Shown piece after piece: positions 22,384-33,937 of a DNA stretch of 64,000 nucleotides. The notes beneath the pieces were generated by a model, which saw nothing but the letters and a program-made list of their open reading frames with translations, did not search any database and was not told where the DNA came from. The stretch is from Zizania palustris (Eukaryota; Streptophyta; Magnoliopsida; Poales; Poaceae). The first letter of the stretch is position 1; the number at the start of each line of letters is the position of its first letter. Location of the stretch: positions 95,270,311-95,334,310 of the forward strand of contig JAAALK010000080.1 in assembly GCA_019279435.1 (NCBI GenBank). The letters run 5' to 3'. The translations under genes and the position numbers were made by a program.

Positions 22384-22879
22384 TGTTGGCGTAAAATATT
22401 ACGCTAACAGGTTTCTAGAGATTAGAAACTAACAAACGAAGTGTTAGTGAAGTAAACTACTTCAAGCCTCCGAAGTGGATAATAGCTCAAAACAGTTCGA
22501 AGATGTGTATTGAATAACTTCGTATTCGATCCTTTTTACAGGGTGAAATGGGGGGTATTTATAGGTCAAAACCTTAAGGAAAATACCCTTTACCCCTCTG
22601 TTACAACCGACATAGTGGAAACTATTCGGTACCATTAATAGGGCTAAAATGGTAAAAAACTAATCTAATGAGAAATAAGATAAGTCTTCCATATTAGCTG
22701 GCAAAGAAGCTCTTTGAAGAGTCAATGTTCTAAGATATACTCTGAACTAGAGTTCGCTTCTATCCTTCGAACTTGATCCAATATACTTCCGGAGTTAGAT
22801 GTTGGAAACCTTCGATTAAATCACCTGCCTTTGTCTTGTTGCAGCAATGACCCTGAGGATGAAGTATTTTCCCCCAACA
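22384..22879 (-). repeat. G1(-) 3' LTR
   Basis: A 496-bp LTR, on the plus strand tgttggcg...ccccaaca, in reverse orientation to the LTRs at 5455 and 39626. Both ends are intact. It is visibly more different from the two G1(+) LTRs than they are from each other. Confidence 0.9.
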
Positions 22880-22894
22880 GTAGCCCCTCGAATA
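22880..22894 (-). other. Polypurine tract of G1(-)
   Basis: On the minus strand cgaggggctac directly precedes the LTR start TGTTGG, which marks the plus-strand priming site and shows that 22384-22879 is a 3' LTR. Confidence 0.65.
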
Positions 22895-23205
22895 CGCTTC
22901 TCCGCTAGATCTGTAACATTAGAAGAGCAGTATACGCAAGAAAAATAATCATGCGGAGGGGTTAACAGATTTAATCAACCTCCGAAGTATACGAAGATTT
23001 AAAACTTCGAATCGACTTCTAAGAAAGTTACATTCGAACTATCTTGGAATTAACTTAAGGAGCCAGAAAGCTTTTTAGACTTGGAAGAAATAGCCATTGG
23101 CTTTTTCCTTCCAGCAGACGTTACGCGGTGTGTTAACTTCGCAAGGGGTAACGGTCAAGAATGCGAAACGGCAAACATAAACGGTAAAAAATCATGGGCC
23201 TAGGC

Positions 23206-23214
23206 TATAAATAG
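23206..23214 (+). promoter_or_regulatory. TATA box of the antisense gene in G1(-)
   Basis: TATAAATAG lies 102 bp upstream of ATG 23308. The intervening sequence looks like a pyrimidine-rich leader (acttctcgaatacccttctc). It is the expected form of a plant RNA polymerase II core promoter. Confidence 0.65.
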
Positions 23215-24274
23215 AGGACCCAGACACTTCTCGAATACCCTTCTCACCGTCTATGCGCAACCAAGCCCTAGCCTCCAGATTTTTGCTTTAGCAATCAGTG
23301 CGAGCTCATGGCAAAAACCAGCTTCAAGGTTCCTGGGGTGGCTTCGGCCCTAGCTCGGCAGCAGGCTGCGGCTGCAGCAGCGGCAGCGACAACAGCGGCG
23401 CCAGCAGTTGTGGCGGCTCCGACGGTGGCGGTAGCAGCATCAGTGACGGCGCCAGCAAGGAATCCCCAAAATATTGGTCCTCACAATCTCCTCCCGGCAT
23501 CTTCGAAGTATTCAGACCAGTCTTATCAACTGAGACCATCTACCTGCAAAAGGGAGACGATCGCAGCAGCAGTGGAGGGAAAGATTGGCTTGGAGGTCAT
23601 CATCCGGAAACCTGGAAAGGAGGCCATCCCTTCACCGAGACCTGTAGAAGTTGTAGTCTTCGAAGCTTTTTTCGAAGCGGGGTTAGGACTCCCAGCAGTG
23701 GACTTCCTATCGGAGGTACTGGACTTATTTCATGTCACCCTTCCTCAACTATCTCTGAACGCAATAGCGCGCTTGGCCATCTTCGAATGGGCGCTGCGAG
23801 CTGAGGGCTGCGAAGGAAGAGCAGAGATTTTCGCAGCACTACACAGGGCATCCTGCCAACCAAAGACTTACCTAGGCCCCAGAGGAGAGAAGATCGTGGT
23901 AGCCTTCGACAGCATCAACTTCCGACTTCGGGACGAATTTCAACTAAGATTTCAACGAAGGCCATCAATGCCAGATGGTACACAGATTGGATCCTCCGGT
24001 GGTTCTATGCCAAAGTTGGGGCAGGCAGTCGTCTGGCCGGACCTCTGCAGGACATAAACTTCCGAAGCGAAGCCCAAGTTCACCCTAGATTCCGGCCAGC
24101 TCGAAGCTCGCCTCAGCCTGCTCCAAAGGATTAGTCACCGCATGAGCATGCGGGACTTAGCGGAGGAGTTCATCGGACTCCAAATTCCACCTCTGATGGC
24201 CAACTGGCCTATCACCTTCGAAGAGGATCCGGAGGGTGGACTCCGAAAAATCTCTTCGAACTCGAGCCCTGTAG

Positions 24275-24344
24275 GTAGCTTTGAAAACAACATGTTCTAT
24301 ATATATTTGTTTGATGAAATGACTAATGCCAACTTATCTTTCAG
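24275..24344 (+). other. Candidate intron 1 of the antisense gene
   Basis: Ends are tag|gtagct and tttcag|ct, length 70 bp, AT-rich. Removal joins NSSPV to ASQAPMTSEQVV in one frame (phase 1). Confidence 0.65.
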
Positions 24345-25002
24345 CTTCTCAAGCCCCCATGACTTCGGAGCAAGTTGTTCGAGCTTCGGAGAAGATTCTA
24401 GGAGTTCCAACTCCGGCTGAGAAGGAGTCGAGAACAAAGCTAGTAGGTAATTGGGAGCGGCTAAACCGAGTATGGGGTGTACTCGGAGTTGCTCCCCCTC
24501 TTCTTCCGGACTAGGTACCTTCAGAGCAAGGACCGAAGAAGAGGAAGGAGGATGCGGGGACTTTGGCTCCGGTTAAGACCCCAACAAAAAAGGTAGCCCA
24601 AAAGCCAAAGAATGTGGCGCCTTCAAGTCTGGTGGCTTCGATCTCCGATTCCTCTGAAGATGAGGGAAGAGTCCTCATCGACCTGATCACCGAAGATGAA
24701 ACCCGAGCAGAAGTAAACACTGGCAATGCCGCAAGCGCACCAGATGTAACAAGGCAGTTCCGAACAAGCTGGAACTTCAAATGTCCAGCCGAACTTGCCG
24801 CATGAAAAATCCCATGTAACTGAAGGCGGAGTCGAAGTTACTGCTAGGAAAGCTTCGATTCCGGACGAAGTGGTAACTATAGCTCCAAGAGAGGCTTCAA
24901 TAGTAAACCCTTTGGTTCTAGGCTTCGAGTCCGATGAAGACTTCGAAGTGGCCTTTGACCCTCCGAGCAGCCCCGTACTCACCCGCCGATAGGACTTCGG
25001 AG

Positions 25003-25075
25003 GTAAACTTCTCATGAACCATTTGTTCCTTTTCCCTGCAAAATTATGTAATATATAATACCTTTGTCTCGGTAG
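25003..25075 (+). other. Candidate intron 2 of the antisense gene
   Basis: Ends are cggag|gtaaac and ctcggtag|ggtct, length 73 bp, T-rich before the acceptor. Removal keeps the frame into SAPMEMAPPED (phase 1). Confidence 0.65.
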
Positions 25076-25512
25076 GGTCTGCTCCCATGGAAATGGCTCC
25101 TCCCGAAGATACGGCTCCTGGGACCTCAACATCTCCGGGGCCGATTCCAGAAGTTGCACAGATGGGACCTAGAAAAGGTAAAGGCAAAATGGACCCCTTT
25201 CCTGCTCCGAATTCAGGGTTAACTCCGTCTGAATCAATAGATGGAGGTCAATCTGCGGAGGGGGGCCAGTCTACCGAGGTCTCCGAAGACGCAGCACAGC
25301 ACTCCGACCCCTCGCCGAATGAAGACGATCAGAGGGCTCTGTCCATGCTCCCCATCCTAGCTCCTTTCCTAGAGCGAAGGACCGGACTTCGGACCCTGCT
25401 CGAGCCTTTGGATCAAGCTAACCACGAAGTTGGGGAGACAGACCTAGTGGCCATACTTAGCGAAGCTGAGGGCTCGGAGCTTAACGCAGCCTTGGAATGG
25501 GCAGCATACCAG

Positions 25513-25585
25513 GTACGAAGTATCTGCAAAACAAGATTAATTTCAACTTATGAATAATCTCTCACCTTGCTTTTTCCCTTCATAG
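25513..25585 (+). other. Candidate intron 3 of the antisense gene
   Basis: Ends are taccag|gtacga and cttcatag|caaata, length 73 bp, with a T-rich tract before the acceptor. Removal joins EWAAYQ to QIVLARAAAV in phase 0. Confidence 0.7.
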
Positions 25586-26434
25586 CAAATAGTTTTGGCT
25601 CGAGCTGCAGCTGTCTCGAACGAGCGCGGAAGTCTTCGTCTTCAGGAGAAGTTTACTGCTCTCCAGAGGAGTCTTAACATCTCTGGAGTTCGAGTTTCCC
25701 GCTTAGACGAAATGGTTTCAGCGGAGAGGAGGGCCAAACAAAATCTGAAGGTTGTGAATAAAAAACTCGAAGCCGAACAAATTGTGCTTCGGGTCGTGGT
25801 AGAAAAAATGCGGGTAGAGCACGCCACGGCGGGGACTGAGCTAGTTAAGCTCCAAGAGGAGAAGGCTAAATCCATGGAGGAAGCTAGAAACTTGCTTAGC
25901 AAGAAGAGTTCTCTGGCTACGGATGCAGCTAGGCTATCCGCTGTGGTAGATGAACTGACTTCGTCAAGGGATTCTTTGATTGAAGATAAGGTGAAGTCGG
26001 AAAAGGTAGCTGCGGAGGTCATGAACAATCTCTTAGGTGTTCTAGAGTACTTCGGTACTCTTTGGACACTACCTTCGAGTGACAACGTCCCCCTGCTGTG
26101 ATGGCTAAAGATGATCCAAGGAGTTGTGAAGATGATGAAGACAGCAGGCATTCGATATGGAGAAATCTCCGGCCAAGTGGCTTCTCTCGGAGTACTTCGC
26201 TACTATGAAGATCTAGGGCTATCGATAGCACCAGATTCGGGGGCGGCTCCCATTACCTTCGACGAGAACCAACTACTTAACCCCTTTGAAGACGTGGCCG
26301 CAGCTTGGCAAGCCTTCCAAGCTTCATGGAGAGCCGAAGGTCGAACCGCGATCAAGGCTTGGATTGACGAAGGGCATTGCCAAAATCAAGCTTGGTCTCA
26401 GGCTTCGAGCAGCCAGCCTCCGCCGAACCCGTAG

Positions 26435-26518
26435 GTTTAGCTTTGTTTTAGGAGCCCGACTATGTAAAAATTATGCTTTCATATATTATGAATGAAAATT
26501 TATTTATCGTGTTTTTAG
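26435..26518 (+). other. Candidate intron 4 of the antisense gene
   Basis: Ends are cgtag|gtttag and gtttttag|gcttc, length 84 bp, AT-rich. Removal joins phase 0 to ASQPRMDDVEVLNVIEELL, but the codon just before the donor is TAG, which I read as later decay. Confidence 0.55.
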
Positions 26519-27037
26519 GCTTCTCAACCTCGTATGGATGATGTTGAAGTATTAAACGTTATCGAAGAACTCCTGCCTGCTATGGGCTACCTTCGATCTT
26601 TTAAAACTTCATAAACGACCTCAATTTTTGATTCCTCGAGAGAGCTCCGGTGCAATTGCGCCCGAAATATGCAAAGATATATTCTCTTATATTAAAGAGG
26701 AAGAAAAAGAAGTTAACTTGGAAACTTCGTCTTCTGAAGATGTTGCATGGTCTGAGGACGAAGGTATTGCTGAAGAACAAGGGAAGAAGCTTGAAGAACT
26801 TCGGAGCTAGGAAAGAAGCCCCGAGCGACTTCGAACTTAGGCTGAACTTCAACAAGAACAAAAAGATTTTCGAGCTTCGAAGGGAGGGAGAAGAGTTAAA
26901 TGCAAAGTTACCAGGACTCCCGGCTCTGGAACTAGTCGTTCCAACTTTAGTGGTAGCTCTAGAGATTGAAGGGGTCTTCGATTCCTTCTTGGCATAGACA
27001 CAGATTTTTCGTAATGTAATGTAATGTAATCTGTTCG

Positions 27038-27043
27038 AATAAA
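27038..27043 (+). terminator. AATAAA signal after the antisense gene
   Basis: AATAAA follows four tandem gtaat units (27011-27030) just downstream of the last open frame (stop at 26996). It suits a polyadenylation signal for the antisense gene. The Pol transcript runs the other way. Confidence 0.55.
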
Positions 27044-27372
27044 AAAGATTGATTTTTAAAATTGTCTCCCTACTTCCCAGCCCCTCTTTGGGCGTAAGCA
27101 ACTTTGAATTATACTCGAAGATGGTTAGGCGCAAAGAAAAACTTAGGAGTACAATTTTGGAGGCTCGGAGCCCCTCAATAATTTAAAGATTGATTAAAAT
27201 CTTATAAAATGTCTGACTGCTTGGAGTCGTAAAACTGGTAACTTAGTACCTTTTGTTTGAAAGAAATCACTTCGGACAAACTTTCCGGACACTTTAGTGT
27301 CCCAAACGATTGGTCACTTTGGACTCTTTTCACAGATATTCGAAGTTTATCATCTCAAACTCTATTTTGTTT

Positions 27373-27545
27373 TGGCCTCCTTAGGCTCTTTTTGCGAATG
27401 CTATCAAACCGGTGGTTTGGAATTCGTAGTGGTCTCCTTGGACTCTTTTTACGGATGCTTTCAAGCCGGAGCTTGGAATCCACATTATTTGGTCTCCTTC
27501 GACTCTTTTTACGGAAGCTTTCAAGCCGGTGGCTTGGAATCCGTT
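27373..27545. repeat. 57-60 bp tandem repeat in the G1(-) intergenic region
   Basis: Three copies of a unit starting tggtctccttgg(a)ctcttttt, at 27373, 27430 and 27490, each followed by gctttcaagccggtgg-like sequence. It lies between the antisense gene and the end of pol. The open frames over it (27257-27682) are repeats of the same peptide and carry no known domain. Confidence 0.75.
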
Positions 27546-27752
27546 TTTCAGTGACTTTCCCACCTCGTCGGAAGCTTCGAACCAGTGGTTTGAAGTCCGA
27601 AAAATTGGTTCAAATTAATGACACTTCCCTCACAGCCAACTTCGTTCTTCCAGTGCGTCCACTAGAAGACGGAAGTGTTTGAGAGGTAGGCATTATCTGA
27701 ACCATGAGCTTTATTAATTCGGAAGGTGTTTACAAATGATTACAAGGAGCCC

Positions 27753-28875
27753 CTATGTGAAATATCGCTTTAAGTGATCCGCATGCCATGTATGCGTTAA
27801 CTCTTCGCCTTCTAAATTAGCTAACTTAAAAGAACCAGGGTGTCCTGAACGAAGAATTATGTATGGACCTTCCCATTTATTCCCTAGTTTCCCTGGTGCT
27901 ATAATGCTTCGCAAAATAAGATGACCCGGCTTAAGTTCGTTAAGCTTGACCTTCGGGTCAAACCAAGTCTTCGTCTGTTGATGATACTTTGATAAATTGG
28001 TGACAGCTCGAAGTCTTGTTTCTTCTGTTAAATCAAGCGAAGTTTGCCTTTATGCTTCTATTTCTGGTTCGGTGCTGCAAAGGAATCCTTCTTTAAGCTC
28101 CGTTGGTGTCATAGCTTCGTCTCCGAATAATAATCTGAAAGGAGTGAAACCCGTGGACCTTGTTTGAGTGGTCCGAATGGACCATAGAATCTTTGGGAGC
28201 TCCTCGGTCCACAATCCTTTTGCCAATCCCACTATTCTTCGATTCAGCCCTAACAAGATATTACCATTAGCTCTCTCAACAGCTCTGTTAGACTGAGGAT
28301 GTTGCACTACAGTGAAGCATAATTGTATAGCAAGATCTTCACAAAACTTCCTGAAGGGCTCTGCATCAAATTGTGTCCCATTGTCAACTGTGAGTTGCCG
28401 AGGCACTCCGAACCAGCATATAATATTTTTCCAGAAAATTTTTGTACATTATTCGAAGTGATAGCTGTTAGGGGCTCTGCTTCGACCCACTTGGAAAAAT
28501 ACTCAATTGCTACCACTGCGAATTTCAAATTTCCTTTTGCTACTGGGAAGGGGCCAATAAGGTCCATGCCCCATCTGGCCATGGGCCATACTGGGCAATG
28601 ACTTGAAGAGTTGTTGGCGGACGATGACTTCTTCTTCCCATCCATTGACAACCCTGGCAAGTGCGGACTAAGCTCTCCACATAAGCTACTATTGTAGGCC
28701 AATAAAGCCCCTGGCGAAGTGTTTTTCCTGCCAAAGCTCGAGGGGCCAGATGGCTACCGCAAAGTCCTTCATGAATTCCTCGTAGAATCTCTTGACCTTC
28801 GGCTTGAGATATACATCGGAGCAGAGGGGAACATACTCCGGCCTTGTACAAAATACTGTTAATTATATGATAGTT
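27753..28875 (-). pseudogene. G1(-) integrase
   Basis: The zinc-binding part reads EILRGIHEGLCGSHLAPRAL with CQGCQW (28540-28851). The core has MDLIGPFPVAKG, VDNGTQFDAEPFRKFCEDL and QSNRAVERANGNIL, giving D, D and E. Related copies usually have a Gly where this one has Arg after QSN. The C-terminal part continues below 28050 (KLGNKWEGPY, THTWHADHLKRYF) and stops at 27753-27755. Frameshifts near 28590 and 28410 and a stop near 28049 break it. Confidence 0.85.
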
Positions 28876-29905
28876 TCAAATTCTGAGCTTCTCGAAAGCT
28901 GTGGCCCTTCGGGCTAAATTTGCTTCTCCTTGCAACAATTCCATAATTGAACTCCGCCAATCTGTACTTGGAATGCAAAGGACTTCTGTAGAAGGGATCT
29001 GTGTTACTGAAGGTGCACTGAGCTCTTCGTAAAAAGCTTCTTCTGGAATGTCCATAGCTCCGGCTACAGCTTTCGCCAAGATATCAGCTTGCATATTTTC
29101 AGCTCTGGGTATACTTCGAATGGAAATCCCTTTAAATGTTGATTCAATCTTATGGATCTCTTCCAAATATTTTTCAAGCTGTGGATGTCGAACTTGAAAA
29201 CTCTTATCTACGTGCCCTGCTACAATTTGAGAATCTGTTTTAATAACAACTCTTGTAGCCCCCAAAGCACGTGCCTTTCGAAGTCCTAACAAAATTCCTT
29301 CATACTCCACTATATTATTGGTAGACTTAAAGTTGAGTCTTGCGGAGTACATTACCTTTTGCCCTGAAGGCGAAATTATTACTGCTCCGACACCTGCTCC
29401 AGATTCTTGGAAAGCTCCATTGGAGTATATGGTCCAAATTCCTTCGCTTGGCTTCTTCGGAGCCCATGCTGCAGGGGGAGTCCACTCTGCCACAAAATCT
29501 GCCAACACTTGTTACTTAATTGTTGTCCTTGCCACGAAGGAGATGCCAAAGGGTGCTAATTCAACAGCCCACTTCGCAATTCTTCCTGTGGAATCCTTAC
29601 TTCAGAGCATATCTCCCAAGGGATATGAAGTTGGTACAATCACTTTATGTGCTAGGAAATAATGCCTTAACTTCCTCGAAGCCATTATTAGAGCATAGGT
29701 GAACTTCTCAAGCTCGGAATATCTTTTTTTTGCTCCGGACAATGCTTCGGATACAAAATAGACTGGATTCTACACCAACTTCCCATTGAAATCAACTTCT
29801 CTGATAAGGACTGCACTGACAGCGGAGCCAGTAGCCGCAAGGTAAAGGAGTAGGGTTTCATCCGCAACAGGCACCGTGAGTGTAGCGAGGTTACTGAGAT
29901 AATTC
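28876..29905 (-). pseudogene. G1(-) two RNase H domains
   Basis: The RT-linked RNase H region (29509-29905, with STGRIAKWAVELAPFG near the end) is followed after TAA by a second RNase H (28876-29508). The second one reads EGIWTIYSNGAFQESGAGVGAVI, LRKARALGATRVVIKTDSQIV and RAENMQADILAKA. A second, Archaea-type RNase H is characteristic of the Tat/Ogre lineage. The first catalytic Asp appears as Asn (YSNG in place of the usual DG). Confidence 0.8.
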
Positions 29906-30912
29906 TTAATATTGTCGAAGCTTTTTTTTACACTCCGGTGTCCATGCAAAATCTTCGGACCCCTTCAATGCTTTGAAAATGGGCAAACTTCTCTCCGCGG
30001 ACCTTGCCAAGAATCTTCTAAGTGCTGCAAGATGACCAGTCAGCTTTTGCACTTGCTTCAAATTTTTCGGAGGAGCCATCCTTTGCAACGCAGATATTTG
30101 AGTGGGGCTAGCTTCGATCCCTCTGCTTGAAACTAGATACCCTAACAACTTTCCAGCCTTAGCCCCGAAGATACATTTTTTGGGGTAAGACGGATTCCAC
30201 ATGCCCGAAGGCTATTGAATGTTTCTGTTAAGTCTAGGCTATGTTGGTGCTTTAAAGCACTCTTTATTACAATGTCATCCATATAAGCTTCTACATTGCG
30301 GCCTATTTGATGACCTAGAGCCTTAGCAATTAACCTCGAAAAAGTTGCCCCAGCATTTCTTAAGCCAAAGGGCATTCTTACATAGCAGAAGACTCCCGAA
30401 GGAGTTACAAAGCTTGTTTTGATTTCATCTTCACGCTTTAGCCAGATTTGATGATAACCGGAATACGCGTCAAGGAAGCTTAATAACTCCAAACCAGCAG
30501 TGGAGTCAACCAATTGATCAATTCGGGGCATGGGATAGGGGTCACGGGGGCATGCTTTATTCAAAGATGTAAAGTCAATACACATGCGCCACTTCCCGGA
30601 AGATTTCTTCCAAACGAAGACTAGGTTGGCTAGCCACTCCGTATGAGCTACTTCTCTGATAATCCCAGCCTTCAGCAACTTTTCCACTTCATCTTTAGCA
30701 AGGATAGCCCTCTCTGTAGATAGCTTCCAGAGTCCTTGCCGGACAGGCCGAACCTTCGGGTTCACACGTAAACTATGCTCAATAATATCCCGACTGATTC
30801 CGGTAAATGTCCTCATAAGACCAAGCAAAGACATCTAAATTCTCTTCACCTACTTTTTCTAATGAAGTAGCGACTTCTGGAGGCAAATCCTTGCCAAACT
30901 GAAATGAATAAT
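29906..30912 (-). pseudogene. G1(-) reverse transcriptase
   Basis: The RT reads WRMCIDFTSLNKACPRDPYPMPRID, LSFLDAYSGYHQIWL, MPFGLRNAGATFSRLI and EAYMDDIVIKS, the last with the YMDD catalytic box. The frame from 30142 to 30834 is open. A frameshift near 30170 leads to the thumb and linker frame (29906-30202, AGKLLGYLVSSRGIEASP). The N-terminal linker is cut at 30912 by copia BC and resumes at 38331. Confidence 0.85.
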
Positions 30913-32554
30913 TGTAGGACCGAAAGTAGCGACCAGAGGGGGGTGAATGGGCGCCTAAAAATTTCTTGCTAAACTATATTTTAATCCCACCACCCAAATG
31001 AACTTGACCAGACAAATAATATTTGCAAAGCAAATTTCAAAAATTTCAGTTGTCTAGCTTTGAAAATTGACCGGTGTCTTAATTAAAATGATATTAAAAA
31101 TAATCTAAATAAAAATACTGCAGTAAATAAAAACACCTAGAAAACAGTCACGAAATATTTATATTTCAGTATAGAAATAAAATACTAATCAAATTAATAA
31201 AACATGGATCATTAAAAATTAATTCAGAAATAAACCGAAAATATTGCACGTAGAGACCTGAATAAAAATATTACTGCGACTAATAAATTTTTCTTTTTAT
31301 ACGAGCAGATAAAAGACACTTAAATAAATAATACGAGATAACTAATAAAAAGTTAACAGATTAACAATTAACTACGAAATTTATTATTTTTCATGCTAAT
31401 TAAAAGCAGATAATGATTTGATTAGCTAGCCGAAAAATAGGAGATACAATTTAACAGATTAAAATAAAAACGAGATTTCGAAATAGATTTTCGGCTAATT
31501 AATTAATGGATGATTATATCTAAATATTGATCTACTAAAAATAGGAGATTAGAAAGTTACCTGCATGGGAGCCGTGGAGATCTTCGTTGTCGCCGTGAGC
31601 AGTGTGCCCGCAATCCTCAAGTACTTTGCCCTGTTGCGCCTGGAGATCTATACGTGCAGAGCAACTAGTACTTTGCCCTGTTCCTGGAGAGCTACACGTG
31701 TAAGGCAACTAGACTTGCTTTAGCCTCCGTAGACTTCTGCCATCTGCTGTCTCTTGCGTGCTGCTGTGGAAGAAAAAATGCGCCACATGCTGTACGCGCC
31801 AAAAAAAACACTGCGCCGTGGAGCCTGTGCAAGAGCTCGGCCGCCGCGCTTCTGGCAAAAAGAGCCTGCCGGCCAGGGCTCCCGTGGACCCCGCGCCGAT
31901 GAAAAACTGTGCCCCGAGAAAATTTCGCCGGAGAGAAGGATCGCAGGAAAAAAACCAACGATGGACTGAATATTGTAGATTGATCTTGAAAAAAACAGTC
32001 GTCTATCCCCAGGGGGATAGGGGCCTATTTATAGGCGACTCCTAATACATAAAAAGACTAATTTACCCTCGGGTAAAACTAACTCTAAAATAAATTCCGA
32101 AAATTACTAAAATATTCTTATAAAAATTATCTGACTCAAATAAAAATATTATAAATTTAAAAACTAAATATTAATATCCTAAAAACGAATTTAAACATAG
32201 ATTGTCAGTTTTACGCCAAAACTGACAAAGCGTCCACCGTCTTCGCACCGGGTACCCGGATTGGGCCGACCCGATCCCACAGCTTCCTCAGCCCGGCAAT
32301 CGCTCGCCACCCGTGTACTTGAGTCAAACCCAGTCAACAGACCAGTGGATCATCTGCCGCTCCTAGCCATGTACCCGGATTGGGCCAGCCCGACTCCGTG
32401 GCTCCTCTGCCCGGCCGTCGCTCACTGCCCGTGTACCTGAGTCACATGCGCCTCAGACTCGGCAGGTCTTCATCTCTCCCTTCCATTGACTTCCGTTGAC
32501 AATCACTCATCACATCTGGAATATCAAAAACATATTCTTCAACATCGTTTCTCA
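30913..32554 (-). repeat. Copia BC 3' LTR
   Basis: A 1642-bp LTR with ends TGAGAAACG and CCTACA on the minus strand. A polypurine tract (minus-strand aagggggagat) adjoins at 32555. The TATA region (plus-strand tatttata) lies near 32026-32034 and the duplicated module starts at 32252 and 32371. Confidence 0.9.
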
Positions 32555-33937
32555 ATCTCCCCCTTGATGAGTGCATTGTCAACACTCTTTTTAGCTCATC
32601 TCCAGAACCTGCAAAACATGTGGAAACAGGAAAACAAAAACAAAAGAAAATAGAAGAGAGAAAAAAAGTTTAACCCTAATGACCAAAAGCCAAACAAAAG
32701 CAAGAAAAATGGTCATTATGGTTAACCAAAAATAAAGCCTCAAAAACAAGTGCAAATCTCAGAATTACCAACAAGAATAAACTCCCCCTGCAATAAATCC
32801 CAGAGAAAGCTAAAAATGTTCCAAAATTTCTCCCCCTTGTTGACAATTGGACTCATCAAGTGAGACTAAATGCACTTTAAAGAGACATAAACACAAACTC
32901 CCCCTGAAATGCAGCTCCCCCTCAAAATATGCCATGAATGCAGATGGAGTGCAGGTGGAGTGTGAAAAGCATGCTTCTTAGATATGATTGACTGCTATTA
33001 CAACGTCTAACAGGTATAGCAAAAGATATACTGTCTAAGATACATGACATGATCAGTGCAACATATGATATCTAAAGAAAATCATTAGCACGCATTCTTC
33101 GATTTTTACAAACAAAAGCATCACCACATTTTCTAGTTGACAAGCAAAGTAAAGCATGAGATGCAAAAGCTAACTGATATCTACCAAGATAAGCATTGTC
33201 CAAAACAAAGTGCTTCAGCAAACTTGTCATCTTTTTAAATTTTTCAGACTGATTCTTTTTCCTTTTTATTTTTTCATTTCTGCCAGGGGTTATTTGCGTG
33301 TCAAACCTTATGCTAACCGACCAAGTCAAGCCTAGGCCAGAACTGGACCATCAGAAGCTTAAGACTTTGGTCTTAGCATACATTACACCGTCCTAGTTCA
33401 TACCAAAGTGCTATGGTAAGCAGTCCAGAACAATGCAATGCGACAAAGCAAACCCACCTGGATCTTTTTTTAATAATCATAAAAATGCGTACATTTTTCA
33501 TTTTTCTGAATTTTTATCATTTTTATAGCACATTTTGCATATTTAAAGCATATAAATGTCCAGGTTGCATATCTGCATCTAAGTAAGGATCTAGCTACCA
33601 GGCATGTAAAAGATAGCGAAAGCATTCAGCCTACACATGCTAGTTACCAGAAGCAATGGTGATCATTTTTCAATTTTCAAGCATAAAAGTCATGCATATG
33701 ACAAATATCAGATATATCATGTGAACTGAAACAGAACATGATCATCGACAAGTAATCAACAACATATACTAGCTAGAGATAGTAAAGGAGATTAATCATA
33801 TAGAAGAAGCAAGCTCAAAATGTGATTGATGATTATGCATGATATGAACGCACACAAAAAGACTCAATAAAAATAAAGAAGAAAAGAAAAACTGACTCAA
33901 AGTATCCCAAAAAGGATACACAACTCCCAAATCAAGA
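32555..33937 (-). other. Copia BC 3' noncoding region with multiple polypurine tracts
   Basis: No coding signature. Five copies of the ctcccc(c)t motif (polypurine tracts on the element strand) occur near 32555, 32782, 32829, 32898 and 32914. A block at 33281-33467 is conserved with the tandem-array family (45171-45355) although the neighbouring sequence is not. Confidence 0.75.

Larger units (their letters stand above)
23308..26996 (+). pseudogene. Antisense gene of G1, multi-exon, Transposase_28-like
   Basis: A gene-like unit on the strand opposite gag-pol. Exon 1 starts at ATG 23308 (MAKTSFKVPG) with an Ala-rich segment. From about residue 114 it has VVVFEAFFEAGLGLPAVDF and LPQLSLNAIARLAIFEWAL, resembling the Pfam family 'putative gypsy type transposon' (Transposase_28). 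Four candidate introns (24275-24344, 25003-25075, 25513-25585, 26435-26518) have GT-AG ends, and their removal joins matching frames. The third and fourth exons are acidic and Pro/Ser-rich; exon 4 (25586-26434) has long heptad-like stretches suggesting a coiled coil. At least two frameshifts before 24142, one near 24790, one near 26620, one near 26810, and stops at 24512, 24990, 26099 and 26432 show this copy is decayed. The function of this family is not known to me. Confidence 0.7.

Noticed and set aside
23298..23804. 168-codon Gly/Ser-rich frame
   Set aside because: Out-of-frame shadow of the Ala-rich exon 1 of the antisense gene.
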